Assembly: GCA_900239685.1 (NCBI GenBank)
Contig: OENT01000549.1
Span: 35,650 to 99,649, forward strand
Direction: 5' to 3'
DNA length: 64,000 nt
Source: Rotaria macrura
Lineage: Eukaryota > Rotifera > Eurotatoria > Philodinida > Philodinidae
Below are positions 1 through 10,985 of the stretch, one piece after another; position 1 is the stretch's first letter; each line of letters begins with the position of its first letter. A model generated the notes under the pieces. That model was not told the DNA's origin. It was given only the letters and a program-made list of their open reading frames with translations, and made no database searches. The translations under genes and the position numbers were made by a program.

Positions 1-945
1 ATGTGTAAGAGTATTCGAGGTCGTTCGGTAACTAAAGCTAGTGCTGCCATGAGCCAACAATTTCCTAGAGTACCTTGTTCAATATCACTTGGTTCTGGCT
101 TTGACAAGACACTCCACGAAAGATTGCGATCAATGTCAGATAATGTAAATGTATTGGAAATTCGTAACCATTGAGCAACATTTCTGATAGAGCCTTTACC
201 AAGAGAACGAATCGACGGAATGAATTCATCGTCGACAAAATGTGTATTAGCCTAGATGAAATGAAAATCATAACGAATAAATAAATTTTATCTTGATTTC
301 GTTCAACTTCTGCTTGGCTCTTATTTTCGTGATGAATCAGAAATTGAATCTTTGCAGTGAATACCTTTCTACAGTTCAAGATGATTTCTTGAAATCTTAT
401 TTCAGGATTTAAGTCTAGTCGATATAGGCCAGTACAAATAGTTATTGACTTCTGTTTAATTGTAATTGATTTTTCATCGATTGCATTTGATCCAAGATAT
501 TCCTAAACAACAAACATATCGATACATGCATGCACTTCTTTTCAAAGATGAACACATTTACGAAGACTGGTTTGGTTTGATAACAAGATTCACAAAATAC
601 ATGATACGGTTGATTGTTCGATTGACACCAAGTACATTTCCACATCAATTCCGATAGATCATTTATTTTAATGTTTTCACCAATATACGGATTTTCGTAA
701 TAACATATTTCACAAATAGAAGAATTGTTCGTAGTATTGGCATAGGAACATTTTGGACAAGTCCATATATTATTATGTAATAGTAGCGTTTGAGCATGAG
801 TATCTTCGCAATGATGAAGCATTGTTGAATTAGAAATATTATTAGGAATCCCACATATGCATGCCTTAATATTCACGTTGTTTGGACTAATGAATTTGAA
901 AGAACTATTGAATGTTGGAAAATATTTCGTATTTTTCCAAACCAT
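1..945 (-). CDS. Calpain-15/SOL-like cysteine protease, 5' part (runs off the left edge)
   Basis: Three exons are read on the minus strand: 945-562, 502-365 and 251-1, with introns of 59 nt (GTAAATG..GTTTAG) and 113 nt. All joins keep frame. About 257 residues are visible. Two RanBP2-type zinc fingers lie at about residues 61-81 (WTCPKC..CEIC) and 102-121 (WKCTWC..CESC). A calpain catalytic start follows: FVDDEFIPS, then SDIEQGTLGNCWLMAALA, with the nucleophilic Cys encoded at 59-57. RanBP2 fingers ahead of a CysPc domain are diagnostic of the calpain-15/small optic lobes class, intracellular proteases that may bind ubiquitin through the fingers. The Cys and surrounding oxyanion-hole Gln are intact; the His and Asn lie outside the window. 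The start ATG at 945-943 is the first in frame after a stop at 1002-1000, but an additional upstream exon is possible. Confidence 0.85.
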
Positions 946-1710
946 CAATTTCAATTTAGTGTCATTCGTCAATTTGTTTATCTTCGAAACTTGGAAATTT
1001 TAATGAAACGAACAATTTTTCTGTCACATGTCACGTAGAGAGAAAGAAAAAAAATCAACCTGAGAATCAAGGTTATTACCAAGATAAAATTAAACTGTTT
1101 GTGACCATTCTTTCCTTACTTGTTTATTTTTATTATACTTTCTCTGCTACTTCTAGTAATGATGGATGATACCTGAATGTCTCCAACAGTGAGATGTAAT
1201 TAAGTTTGAAAACAGTCGAGTATTTAAAATATCTTTAGAGAACTTTCCGAATTCTTAGAAACTCTAGGAAGTTGATTGAAATTCCAAGATACTGGTTGAA
1301 ACATGTCAATTGTGTACAGCTTATATTCCATTTTGTAATTTAGATGATATCTTTTGATAGATCTATGAATGCCCACGTCAAGTTTTTGATAAATCCAATA
1401 CATTTGAACAGAATACTAACAAAATACTACGGATTGTAGATACTGTAAGTTACAAACAGTTTATTTCTCGCCTGTTGTGCTTTTTCTTCTCGTCATGTTG
1501 CCAATAAGAAAATTTCAACAAATAACGTCGTAGTATATTTTCACCCAAAATATTTGCTGACAGCAACAGGTAAGCTGATGAAAACCTCTTTCGTTGAAAC
1601 TGGAAAAAGCAAACATTGCCATAGGTGACAAGAAAGCATTTTTAGTGAAAACGGTAATGATTCATTTCAATAACAATCATGCCTCAAAATAATAACTGGC
1701 ATAGGAACAA

Positions 1711-1822
1711 GGGGGAACACGAGACACGTACGTACTTCCTTTGTACTCCCTTGTACTTCCTTTTGTTTCGTTCGTACTTCCAACATACTTCGAAGTGCGA
1801 AGTTTCACTTTTCCCCTATTGC
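1711..1822. repeat. Short element-like patch with iterated GTACTTCC
   Basis: GTACTTCC or a one-base variant occurs four times between 1732 and 1780, followed by an imperfect palindrome around ACTTCGAAGT. The edges look weakly inverted: AGGGGGAACACGAGAC on the left against AGGGGAAAAGTGAAAC read from the right. This is the same architecture as the better-supported miniature elements in this window, but no target duplication is visible, so the mobile-element reading is tentative. Confidence 0.35.
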
Positions 1823-3416
1823 ATAAAAGCCATAGCAATTACTTTATAGAAATCGACAAAACCAAGACCGACGCACAACTCAATAATTTACTTTCTTCAT
1901 ACTGTTTCCTGTTCATCCATGGCATATATTATACCAGCCTAATTTTGAATTATCATGTATCTATCGGCAAGTTTAGAATAGCCAATTTAAATTTGCTTTT
2001 TATTTCATTGTACAACACTAACATTTCTTAAGAGTACAATAAACATATGTGTCAAGTCAAAGACGAACAATTTCATCATTCTATTATTACTCAATCTATA
2101 CCTTAGAAATAGGAAATAGAATTAAAAGATCTATGTATGATTAGATTTGTTCAGAAACCGAGGAAATTAGAAGTAAGCAAAGAGCAAAATGTGCATATTG
2201 AATGTTTCATAGCCGTTACTCGAGGAGTTCGTATAATAAAAGTGCTGTTTTTCTTTTGACACAGATTGATATAAGAATTCTTGTTTGTTTTATGTTGGAT
2301 CAATTCTTCGATATCTATCTAAAAGTAAATGAGTTCGTGAGAATTATGCATTGACGTATTTTTTTTTCTCATCATACAAGAGTTCTGACGTAGTTATTCA
2401 ACAACAAATACAATGATTTCTTTACGACAAATTACTTTGTGAAGTTTGTTTCGTTTTATAAATTGCAAAGAATGCCATATGTTTCTATTCAAAACAATTG
2501 AATAAAAAAACTAATTTCATAGATTCTAAAACTAGAGCACGACATATTACTTCATATATAAACATCATGATCCCATATGGTAGTATCTGAAGTTTTCAAT
2601 CCATCAAAATATTGGAATATCCATTTTTCCTATTTTTTCTCTTCGTATTAATATCTCGATTTTTAACTCGATATAAAAACTTTCTAAACTAATGATATAC
2701 TGATTATAGTCCAGCAAGCAGATCGTTATCATCTACATCTGCTTTACTATATTATTGATATTGATAATTCATGCTGAATTGATTCGTCTTTCGTAACACT
2801 CTATCTCATATATCATTCAGTATTTAATATATAGAAAATAAATTGACTTTGCAGTTTTGAAATTCACTAGATTACATGATATTTAATTGAATAGCATAGT
2901 TCTTGTTTTTTTAAGTACCACTTCAGTGCATTTCAAGATTTACGATGAGCTTCACGATCAGTCTCTAAATTTGCAAATGACATAAACGAAATGAAATGCT
3001 CACAACATACTAACAGTCTACTTTTCTCAATTACCGTTTGTATTCTAAGATTTTTCACTCAACTATTCTGTAAATAATTGAAGTTCTTGAACATGTGTAG
3101 ATTATAAGATTCGTTTGTCTACAAACTGTACTCAGAGAAGAGTTTCGTGTTTGTTTTTTTGAATTATCGGAGATTTTAAATAATGACTGTTCAAAAGATA
3201 TCCTGTTAGAATGCTGGAATTCAGAATGACTCCAGTGATAGACCACTTAGAATAGTCAAATATGGCCTAATGAACAAGTAGAAGAACTACATAAATCTGC
3301 AACAAAACAGCAGATGATTATGTTAGATTATAACCATTCCAGACTTCAATATGCTATGAACGAATATGATTTAACAGTACCACTCAGTATCCTTCTTTAT
3401 TATCAGAGAATCACCA

Positions 3417-3440
3417 CTATATATATATATATATATATAT
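3417..3440. repeat. AT dinucleotide microsatellite
   Basis: An uninterrupted run of about ten TA units is visible directly. It lies in a gene-free stretch. Confidence 0.9.
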
Positions 3441-4348
3441 ATGCATATAGATAATGATGAATAACATGATATGTTGGGAATATCCAAATAGGATATAAAG
3501 AAAAAACCTAGTAAACGCTGACGTTAGAAAATGCCCAACGAATGGGTACATGGGAAGATACCTAGCTATAGAACAGAGTAGATATAGGAGTAACAGAACG
3601 AAAAGAAAAACAGTTGATATTATTACGTAACAATTATCTAACACTTGGGTTTTATTCTTTTCGATCGTGTGAAGATGATTTTCAACTACAATCTTAACTG
3701 ATCAGAATACGAGTGGTTAAGTAATATATTGATATAGTTTTCAATTTTTAGTCAGCTCATTATCTGGCATATTGTTAATGCACTTGAATTAAAATTGTTG
3801 TTAATAGTATTTGCTGCATTCTACAGTTTCTATGAACCATTATTTCATAGAAAACTATTTGTTGTTGAATGAAATCAGTTTTCAGGAATAAGAAAGCGAA
3901 TTAATCCGAAGGCATTCTACTTTCTTTAGCTGCGTTGCCATTTTTTGTGCCATTGTAAAATCTGGTTGGTCGTTGTTTATGCCATATACTAATTCACAAT
4001 ATAATTTAAACGCACACTGCTAACAATTGTTTTTGCTCCGTAGGGTACGTTTTCTCTGGTACCCTCAACTAATTAGTTTTCAAAAGAGTATAATAACCAA
4101 GCTAAAACTTCATAGGCTTTCAGAATAATTACTAGTGAAATATTGTTAATGGGGTTTCTATTCATATTTATGACGATACCTTTACCGTGAGAAATAACTT
4201 TGACTTTATGGATACATGAAAATGACAAAATAATATACGCGAAGTGTCACTATTTATTCAATGAGGTGAAAATATTGCATAAAAAAGTAAAATCGTAATT
4301 AGATTATATCAGGCAGCAATAAAAATACCTTGTACGGAAATGTACCTT

Positions 4349-4774
4349 CTAGGCACACGATTGTTTGTATTGCAACGATCGTTGTTTATATTCTTCGGCA
4401 AGTTCTAAATAATGTGTCGCTTGATTGCGCATATTAGTTTCTAGTTCATTCCACAGTCGTTCTAGAAGATCGTCTTCATGATCGAACATTATCAATTTAT
4501 CAGTGTAATCCATTCCCCAATCTACATAAGTAGCGATCGATCCGCAAAAAAGAAATATTCGGACAAGATTCGAAGATTCATAAACTTTTGGAACGATCTC
4601 CTTAGCTAAACTACCCGAAACTATGAGAAAAATATTTTCATTTACATGAGATTGAACATATTGAGCACAATTGTGTGCATATATAAATGTTTCTGCATTG
4701 CCAAGTTTGAGACGAAAGCTGCTCATGGAATCTGAAGAATTTGAATCGAGCCAAAGAACTTTGTGTTTTAACAT
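4349..4774 (-). CDS. Stand-alone LIVSG-domain protein, 141 aa
   Basis: An intronless frame runs from ATG at 4774-4772 to TAG at 4351-4349. It has an alpha/beta look: strand KVLWLD at residues 5-10, a helix, a hydrophobic strand FLIVSGSLAKEIVP near residues 49-62, a second strand RIFLFCGS, then VDWGMDYTDKLIMFDHEDDL and an acidic, helical tail. From memory this pattern (VLIVSG..L..I.VFC.....W) recurs in bdelloid predicted proteins, usually ahead of helical repeats or ADP-ribosyltransferase domains; I know no named function. The same domain appears at the N-terminus of the RING-MATH protein at 51593. Here the frame stops just where the helical repeats would begin, so this may be a truncated family member rather than a complete gene. 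No catalytic residues can be named. Confidence 0.7.
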   Translation of the reverse strand: MLKHKVLWLDSNSSDSMSSFRLKLGNAETFIYAHNCAQYVQSHVNENIFLIVSGSLAKEIVPKVYESSNLVRIFLFCGSIATYVDWGMDYTDKLIMFDHEDDLLERLWNELETNMRNQATHYLELAEEYKQRSLQYKQSCA

Positions 4775-7084
4775 GGTTTTTTAATGTGTTCGAATTTGTT
4801 CAATTGATTGATGAAATCAAGGCAAAAATAGAAAGACCGGAACTTATATAAGACAGAAGAGGAAATTCCCAAGTTACCAAAAATAACATTACATGAATCA
4901 CTGCTTTTCTCTAAAAGTCAATCTGTATGGTAAAATTCCGGAAGTTATCCATAATTATTCATTTGAATACAGCCGAATAATATGTTTTCGTTCGGTGTTG
5001 TGGGTCTACCCCCCGTCACAATAAACAAACCACTAAGAAACGCAGGGGTAATACATTTGAGTCAGTGATGCTAAAAGTCGGAATTTACTTGGCAATTGTA
5101 AGTTCACATAAGTGCAACATTTTTCTCATAGCCCTCGTTTACTTCCGATGTAATCACAGGGTATTTTCTCCTCTTGCCAAATTGTAAAGTTCCAACACTC
5201 TTTTTCAAAATTCTTTTCTCACATTTTTTCACATTTTCAGCGTCTGTTTTGTTTCAATGCAATTACTTAACCAACAAATTTATTTTATAATAACAATTTA
5301 GCTCTCTATCTACTGTTATTACAGCGATACAATTATTATCCAAAGAACTTTTGAATCAATTGAAACAACTATGAATGAAGACATGTACAGTCATTCAGTT
5401 ATGTATTTACTACTCATGCTATTAACTTACAAGCAATAGATCTAGTTCTCTGTCATCTGTTAACGCCGTGACAAATACTAAACAAGTTATGATCTCTCTT
5501 CTCCGATAATTGTAACATGCAGCACCAATAAAAACGCAGAAATAAATCACATCGAGAAAAAAAACGATTCTAATATTGAATGATTCAATTGGTAGGTAGT
5601 TACCGTTTTTTTAAAATCATTTCAAAGTTTGTTATTTTCTGTAATAAAAGCAACGTAAATCTATTAATTTTTGAATGATTCAAGTTAGATTAATTTAATG
5701 TGTCTTAACAAAATCTCAATCAGTATTATCTTTGATAAGAAGAAGTTTACATATCTTGTACGAGGTTTAAAAAAGCTTAAATTCATCATAGCGATGATGT
5801 TAAATAACAACTGTGATCCAACAATCTGAAACTTCTAGTTTCTTTCTTGAAAAACCATGAACGTGTAAAGAAAGTTATAAGAACATTAACAAGAAATACA
5901 ACCAATGGCAAACAGGGATCAGAAAGTCTTGTTACAATTTCAGCATTGACTGTTCAACACCATATCAAGGCTTGCTATGAAATTAAAGAGACATCGATTA
6001 GCAATGTAACGTCATTCTGTATAGAAGAGAAATTCAAATCTTGTTTGCGTATCTTGTATACTATAAAAAATTTAGCAACTAGTAAGAAAATTAAAAGAAT
6101 ACTTCCTGCTAAACAATTACCAATGAAATTCGAGGTTAGAAAGACAGCGCACCAATAAAAATCGAATAGTTTAGTTTTTATGGATTTGAGTGGCAAATTT
6201 TTCTTAAAAGTATTTGTTCGAAACAGAACAATTTATCCATATTTGGACAAAGATACACAAAATTATACCATCGTCTTTGATCATCGTATCTAACAGTTAA
6301 AAAGGATTTATTTCTGCAAATGTACTTATTCATGTTACAAAATGGTTGTGTGAGCAACAATAATAAGTTCAATGAAATTTCAACCAAATGTATTTAAAGA
6401 GTTACTTATAAACAAAATTTATAATGCAATAAGCAACATCAGCAATAAAAGATGGATTTCGAAAAGTACTGATTCGATATTGATTTCTCACTACTATTAG
6501 GATGGAAAACACAGGAAAAGCCCTGTGAAAAGTCATGTTAATTCATTATTTCATGAATGCATCGATTCAGACATAGGTGCTATAAATTTTGTTGCTGTTT
6601 CGAGTAGAATGAAGTAGATGCTAAGTGGGAAACGAGTTGATAATGAATACGAATTTAAAAAGTCGACTACTGATACAAGATATACTATGAGATCAGCCGA
6701 CATAAATGATAGATCAAGATAAAGAACAAATACATACACATTGATTCATGATTCTGTATGATTCCGTCAAATAACATTCAGTTTATGAAATCTTTTTTTC
6801 GTTCACTGTCTTGTATCTAACATTATAATCAACAACAAATAGAGAATTGAATTTCTATTATTCATTTGATATCCAAACATCTAGTATGTACACTGAAAAT
6901 CTACTAGAGAAGAATATTGCAAAAGTGAGTTATCACCTATTTAACGTCCTTTCTCACCGTAATTATCAATATATCTCTAGACTCCTCTCCTGTTTTCATT
7001 TTTATCATGATAGAGTTTTCCATTTTTCAGCATGTGTATCTAAACAATATCGTAAACACAACAAAAACGAAGACCATGCTCTTC
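4775..7084. other. Gene-free stretch
   Basis: AT-rich sequence without a supportable gene. A 103-codon open frame at 5847-6158 has no ATG near its start and no recognisable domain; it is not annotated as a gene. Confidence 0.5.
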
Positions 7085-7610
7085 GGAGAGAAAAACATAC
7101 AACAATTAATTCATAAAGGAGAGCAAAAAGTCGAAAGCGTTCGAAAATTCGAATACCTAGGAAGTCTAATAGCATAGGACAACAGTTGCCAGGAAGAAAT
7201 AAGAAAAGGAGAATGGGTAAAGCTGCAGAAGCAATAGTTGCCTTGGAAAATATATGGAACAGAAAAAAAGCTGACAATGAAGAGCCAATTCCAGATTCAT
7301 TTTGGCAACATGGATCTTCAACATGCTGTTTTATGCTTAAGAAAACGCAAACCCTAAATGAGTTTGACAAAACGAAGCCACTAGTACTCGAATTGAAATA
7401 TTCCTGACGGATTATAAAAATTAATAAGAAAGACATGTTACTTCATGAAAATATAATGAAGAAGATATCAAAAGAAGAAACTATTGTAGACATCGTAAAG
7501 ACAAGGAAATTTAGACTATCCGGCTACATCTTTAGAATGGATGATAAGTGGGCCGGTCAAACATTTAGTGTTCGATCAATTGGAAGGAAAATCTTGAAGA
7601 AGGCGTCTAT
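7085..7610 (+). mobile_element. Non-LTR retrotransposon relic (C-terminal reverse-transcriptase region)
   Basis: Conceptual translation in shifting frames gives the end of a LINE-type polymerase: VRKFEYLGSLIA followed by a stop and CQEEIR near 7137-7200, then MGKAAEAIVALENIWNRKK in another frame at 7213-7269, then FRLSGYIFRMDD near 7510-7545 in a third. FEYLGS..D..C..EI..R and R.LxGxxxRMxD are hallmarks of the tail of non-LTR reverse transcriptases. At least two frame changes and in-frame stops show that it is long dead. No 5' end, no poly-A tail and no endonuclease were found. Confidence 0.7.
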
Positions 7611-8803
7611 GTAGAGTAACCGGGCGACATCATAGAATAGAGTGAACACAAGTTGACAATACCTGTTCCACCTAGCACAAGACCGACGGATATAGAGGAA
7701 ACGAATACGAATATTAGTTGGTCCCAACAGGTGATAAGCTTAAGAGACATCATGGACCATGTATCTATACAAATATACATGATGGTTTCATCCATTCCTT
7801 ATGTTCTTTATTTTTTAATCTGCGTCTATGTAAATTCCTCTTTTGTCGGAATTTTTCCTCTCATGGATGTTCTCTTTTCCTTTTGTCATATATATATATA
7901 TAGATGTTAACATGTAGGTATATTGGAAAAGGAAAGGAAAAATAAATAACCCATCTAAAGAAAAAACAATTAGTAAAAGAAATAAACGAAAAAAAGGAAG
8001 TTTCCAACATGTGAAAATACACAAACGTTTATGAATGAGTCAATAGTAATATGAGAGGTTCAAACGCAATCAACTGTAACTCTGTTGAAACTATATTTAT
8101 ATTAATGGTTGAGTCAATATTTTTTGAAGGTTATTTGCAACGAATACTAATATGCATCGTATTCCATGAATGATTTAGGTCTAATATTGAGAAACAAAGA
8201 CCGACGATGAAATAATTGTAAAACAAATTGAATTTGCGATTCGGTTTTGTTTAATCATCATAGATGAAGGTATGCTGTTAAATCTTCAAAAGGAAGAACT
8301 CGAAACATCAACGATGATGCGTGTGATTCGACGTAGCTATTTTCTTCCTTACGAATCATTTAAATGAACACAAGAAATGTAATTTTCGGATTTTGAATAT
8401 TATTTGTTGTCAATTGGCTCATAACATCATCATCTTTTCGTCATCAAACTTTGTTCAAATTCATTGGCAAGTTCTAAAGTAACTTATTTAAAGCTCATTA
8501 GTGTATTCGAATTTGATGCACAAACAGTCGATCATCCTTTCTCCTGTTCTCTATTGAAAATAATAAGTATTCAACAGTCATATTGTTTTTAACGATGAGT
8601 TGTAGTACATCAACCAAACAGTGTCACGCCAAACACACATCCATACACTACTGAACTTTAGACTGTACGATGCCTTAATATTATGTTTAGCTGTGCTTCC
8701 ATTCTCGTGATTTTTAACATTATTTATTTATTCAAAGATAAAGTTATAGCATCATTTTATATCTCTGAATGATATGGCATGTCTAAGCTGATCAATTATA
8801 GGA
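7611..8803. other. Gene-free stretch
   Basis: No gene is supportable. It contains a short TA run at about 7887-7902. Open frames across 7653-7910 are short, overlap in two frames and look like chance. Confidence 0.5.
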
Positions 8804-9519
8804 TGGAGATGTGCAGGGTAAGCTTTTCTCTTACCCTGTACCCTGATAAAGAAATTTTTCTTTACCCTTTGCCCTACCCTACCCTGTAGGTCCTCTACCC
8901 TACCCTACCCTACGAAGTGTTCACCCTGCAATCTACCCTACCCTGCAAAATTTCTACAATTCTGTACCCTTACCTTAACCTGCAAAATTTTTAGATTTGT
9001 TTACCCTACTCTACACTATCAATTTTACGTTATAATATCTCTATGGCTTGTTATTCTTATTTTTCCTTACTCCACAGAACCACCAGCCATGCTTTAAGGT
9101 TCATCAAAATGACTCATTTTTTCGCGTTGTATGTAGTTTTTGATAATTTTTTGGACATACTTACAAATAAAAATCGTTGTAAAAAAGCATGAATTTAAAG
9201 AAAGCAATACAACAAATGAAATAACAAATGAAATACAATCGATTGTTTTCACCGACGTTCAAACGTATATCATTACTATATAAGTACAATATACTAATGT
9301 GTTTTTGTGATTGAATTACGGTTGGTTTGTTTATTCTACACATGAGTAATGGTTGGGATATGCCGCTCGAAGTTAGTCACCTTTTTAACGACTGAGCTAA
9401 GAATACGTTTATTCTAATTTTCATGATTTCTTTCTTTTCTGACTCAACTTTAATTTATTGGATTTTTACTTCCCACATATTGTACTCCACCCCTTCGAAT
9501 GCATACCCTGCACATCTCT
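8804..9519. mobile_element. 716 bp inverted-repeat element with internal TACCC iterons
   Basis: The left end TGGAGATGTGCAGGGTA (8804-8820) is matched, inverted, by TACCCTGCACATCTCT at 9504-9519. The element is flanked by an exact 9-bp direct duplication, ATTATAGGA at 8795-8803 and 9520-9528, which is what a DNA transposon leaves on insertion. Just inside the left end, from about 8815 to 9010, TACCC or ACCCT repeats occur about twenty times. There is no transposase frame, so this is a non-autonomous (MITE-like) element. Nine-base duplications are typical of the Mutator superfamily, but the family assignment is a guess. Confidence 0.75.
9355..9402 (-). other. tRNA-like (pol III A-box) relic inside the TACCC element
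   Basis: Read on the minus strand, TTAGCTCAGTCG matches a tRNA A-box, followed about 25 nt on by ACTTCGAGCGG, a weak B-box match. It could be a decayed tRNA-derived SINE fragment within the element. It is too degenerate to be a functional tRNA. Confidence 0.3.
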
Positions 9520-9723
9520 ATTATAGGACTCATAAATCATATACTCTAGTGATGTTTCATGCTTTTTTTGGTTTTAGAAAGTTTTCATGATTGGTAGAAT
9601 ATATTTATATCCTAAAACTCACTATAGATTTGTTGAATCTTATTTAGGAAAGGATTGATAAAAAAAATTTGAGATAAAAGTCAAATATCTTTTACTCAAA
9701 GAAAACGTTATTTTTAATGATTA

Positions 9724-10985
9724 TTAATTTTCGTTTTTTAAAGGATACAATGGAAGAAAAAAATTGTCTTTGTGTTTTTGATACTGTGCAAGTCGAATTT
9801 TACCGTAGTTGATATAATCGAATGTTGACGTACGCTTCGTAAGTAAACCTTGTAAAAATGCCCATAAAGCCCAATATAAATGTATTGGTGCAATTAGTAA
9901 ACCGCATAGATCACATAAACGTTCCAATTCATTATCGATGGGTTTCAGAGGATCATACACAATACTTGATAAATTTAGTGATGAGTGTTTAAGATATTCA
10001 ATGAGAAACAATTTTTGAACGTCACGCTGAGGATATTTTGTTTCATAATTATCTTTTGCTAATTCAAGAAAGTATGAAACAATATCAAGAAGAAAATAAT
10101 TACATGAGCAATGATCGAAATCTATAATAGAAATTATTTTATTTCTTGAATCATACAAGAAATTATTAACATTGATATTGTTTAAGCTTAAAACAATTGG
10201 TAAGTTATGTCTTGACCAATGCTTTTCTAAAATCAATTGTATAAGATCGATTTCAGTTGAAAGTTGTACCCATGTTGTATCTAGCAATTGTAACTCAAGT
10301 TCATCCAATGTAAGTGGAGACAAAACTGGACTACTGAACCCAACGGTATGCTTCAATGTTGTAAGAAAACTAGCATTTTCATCAGCAGATTTCTCATGAA
10401 CTTGGTTTATTTCAACAATTCGATTGTGTAACTCCATGTTTTTATTAGTAAATAAATTAATAAAATGTCTAAGCTTATCGACAAAATGAAGACCATCATT
10501 GAATTCCAATGAAATCGAATGATATTCAGCCAATTTTCGAGCAATCAATTGACTAGAATATAGATATATATATATACATTTATGAGCAGAAGAAACTAAA
10601 CCTACTCAATAAGATCTTCTTTAGTATTTAAAGTCCTTCCAAAAATATATGTAGAAAGATATCCATTCATAAATGTTAACAGGATTTGTGGTGCTATTCC
10701 ACGATGAGTAAATCGCTCGATGTGGTGAATTTCTTGTTGATGATCAGTGTAAACATCAGCATTCGATGGATAAATTTTAAGAATGACACTTTGTTGTTCA
10801 TTTTGATAATCACTGGGAATAACTGTATAAAAAATATTATTATCAGTCGTGCCTAACTTTTTAAAGATAAGTTTTTTCGATGTCCATGTCGGTCTAATTA
10901 AACACACGAGTGGTACAACACTTGTATCCAGTGCATCTGCATCAATACTAATCGCTTCTTTGATTATATTCGATGCAGCTGACAT
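9724..10985 (-). CDS. Ethanolamine/choline kinase-like protein with altered catalytic loop, 402 aa
   Basis: Two exons (10985-10606 and 10552-9724) are joined across a 53-nt intron and give 403 codons. The N-terminal half aligns with ethanolamine/choline kinases: RPTW, a glycine-loop-like GTTDNN, VILKIYP with the ATP-binding Lys, HRGIAPQILLTFMNGYLSTY, then LIARKLAEYHSIS. The C-terminal half has IIDFDHCSCNYFLLDIVSYF, matching the metal-binding IDFEY..YN..FDI block (Asp about 271). The Brenner loop, normally HND followed by four residues and Asn, reads L-S-L-N-N-I-N-V-N-N here (residues 249-257). The His is replaced and the catalytic Asp is Asn, while the downstream Asn stays. In active family members this Asp accepts the substrate hydroxyl proton in making phosphoethanolamine or phosphocholine. 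The protein is full length with an intact frame, so it may be a pseudoenzyme. Confidence 0.85.

Larger units (their letters stand above)
946..4348. other. Gene-free stretch
   Basis: No reading frame here starts at an ATG with a recognisable domain or joins to others. It holds an iterated GTACTTCC patch near 1728-1822 and an AT microsatellite at about 3418-3440. Otherwise I see ordinary AT-rich DNA. Confidence 0.5.

Noticed and set aside
5847..6158. 103-codon open frame
   Set aside because: It begins with TTG, has no early ATG, no domain and an open antisense frame of similar quality.
7005..7436. 143-codon minus-strand open frame
   Set aside because: It is antisense to the retrotransposon relic, whose plus-strand frames match reverse-transcriptase motifs.
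8815..9010. TACCC runs as telomeric or subtelomeric DNA
   Set aside because: The repeats are irregular, lie inside an element with target duplications, and do not match the TGTGGG-type repeat I recall for bdelloid telomeres.
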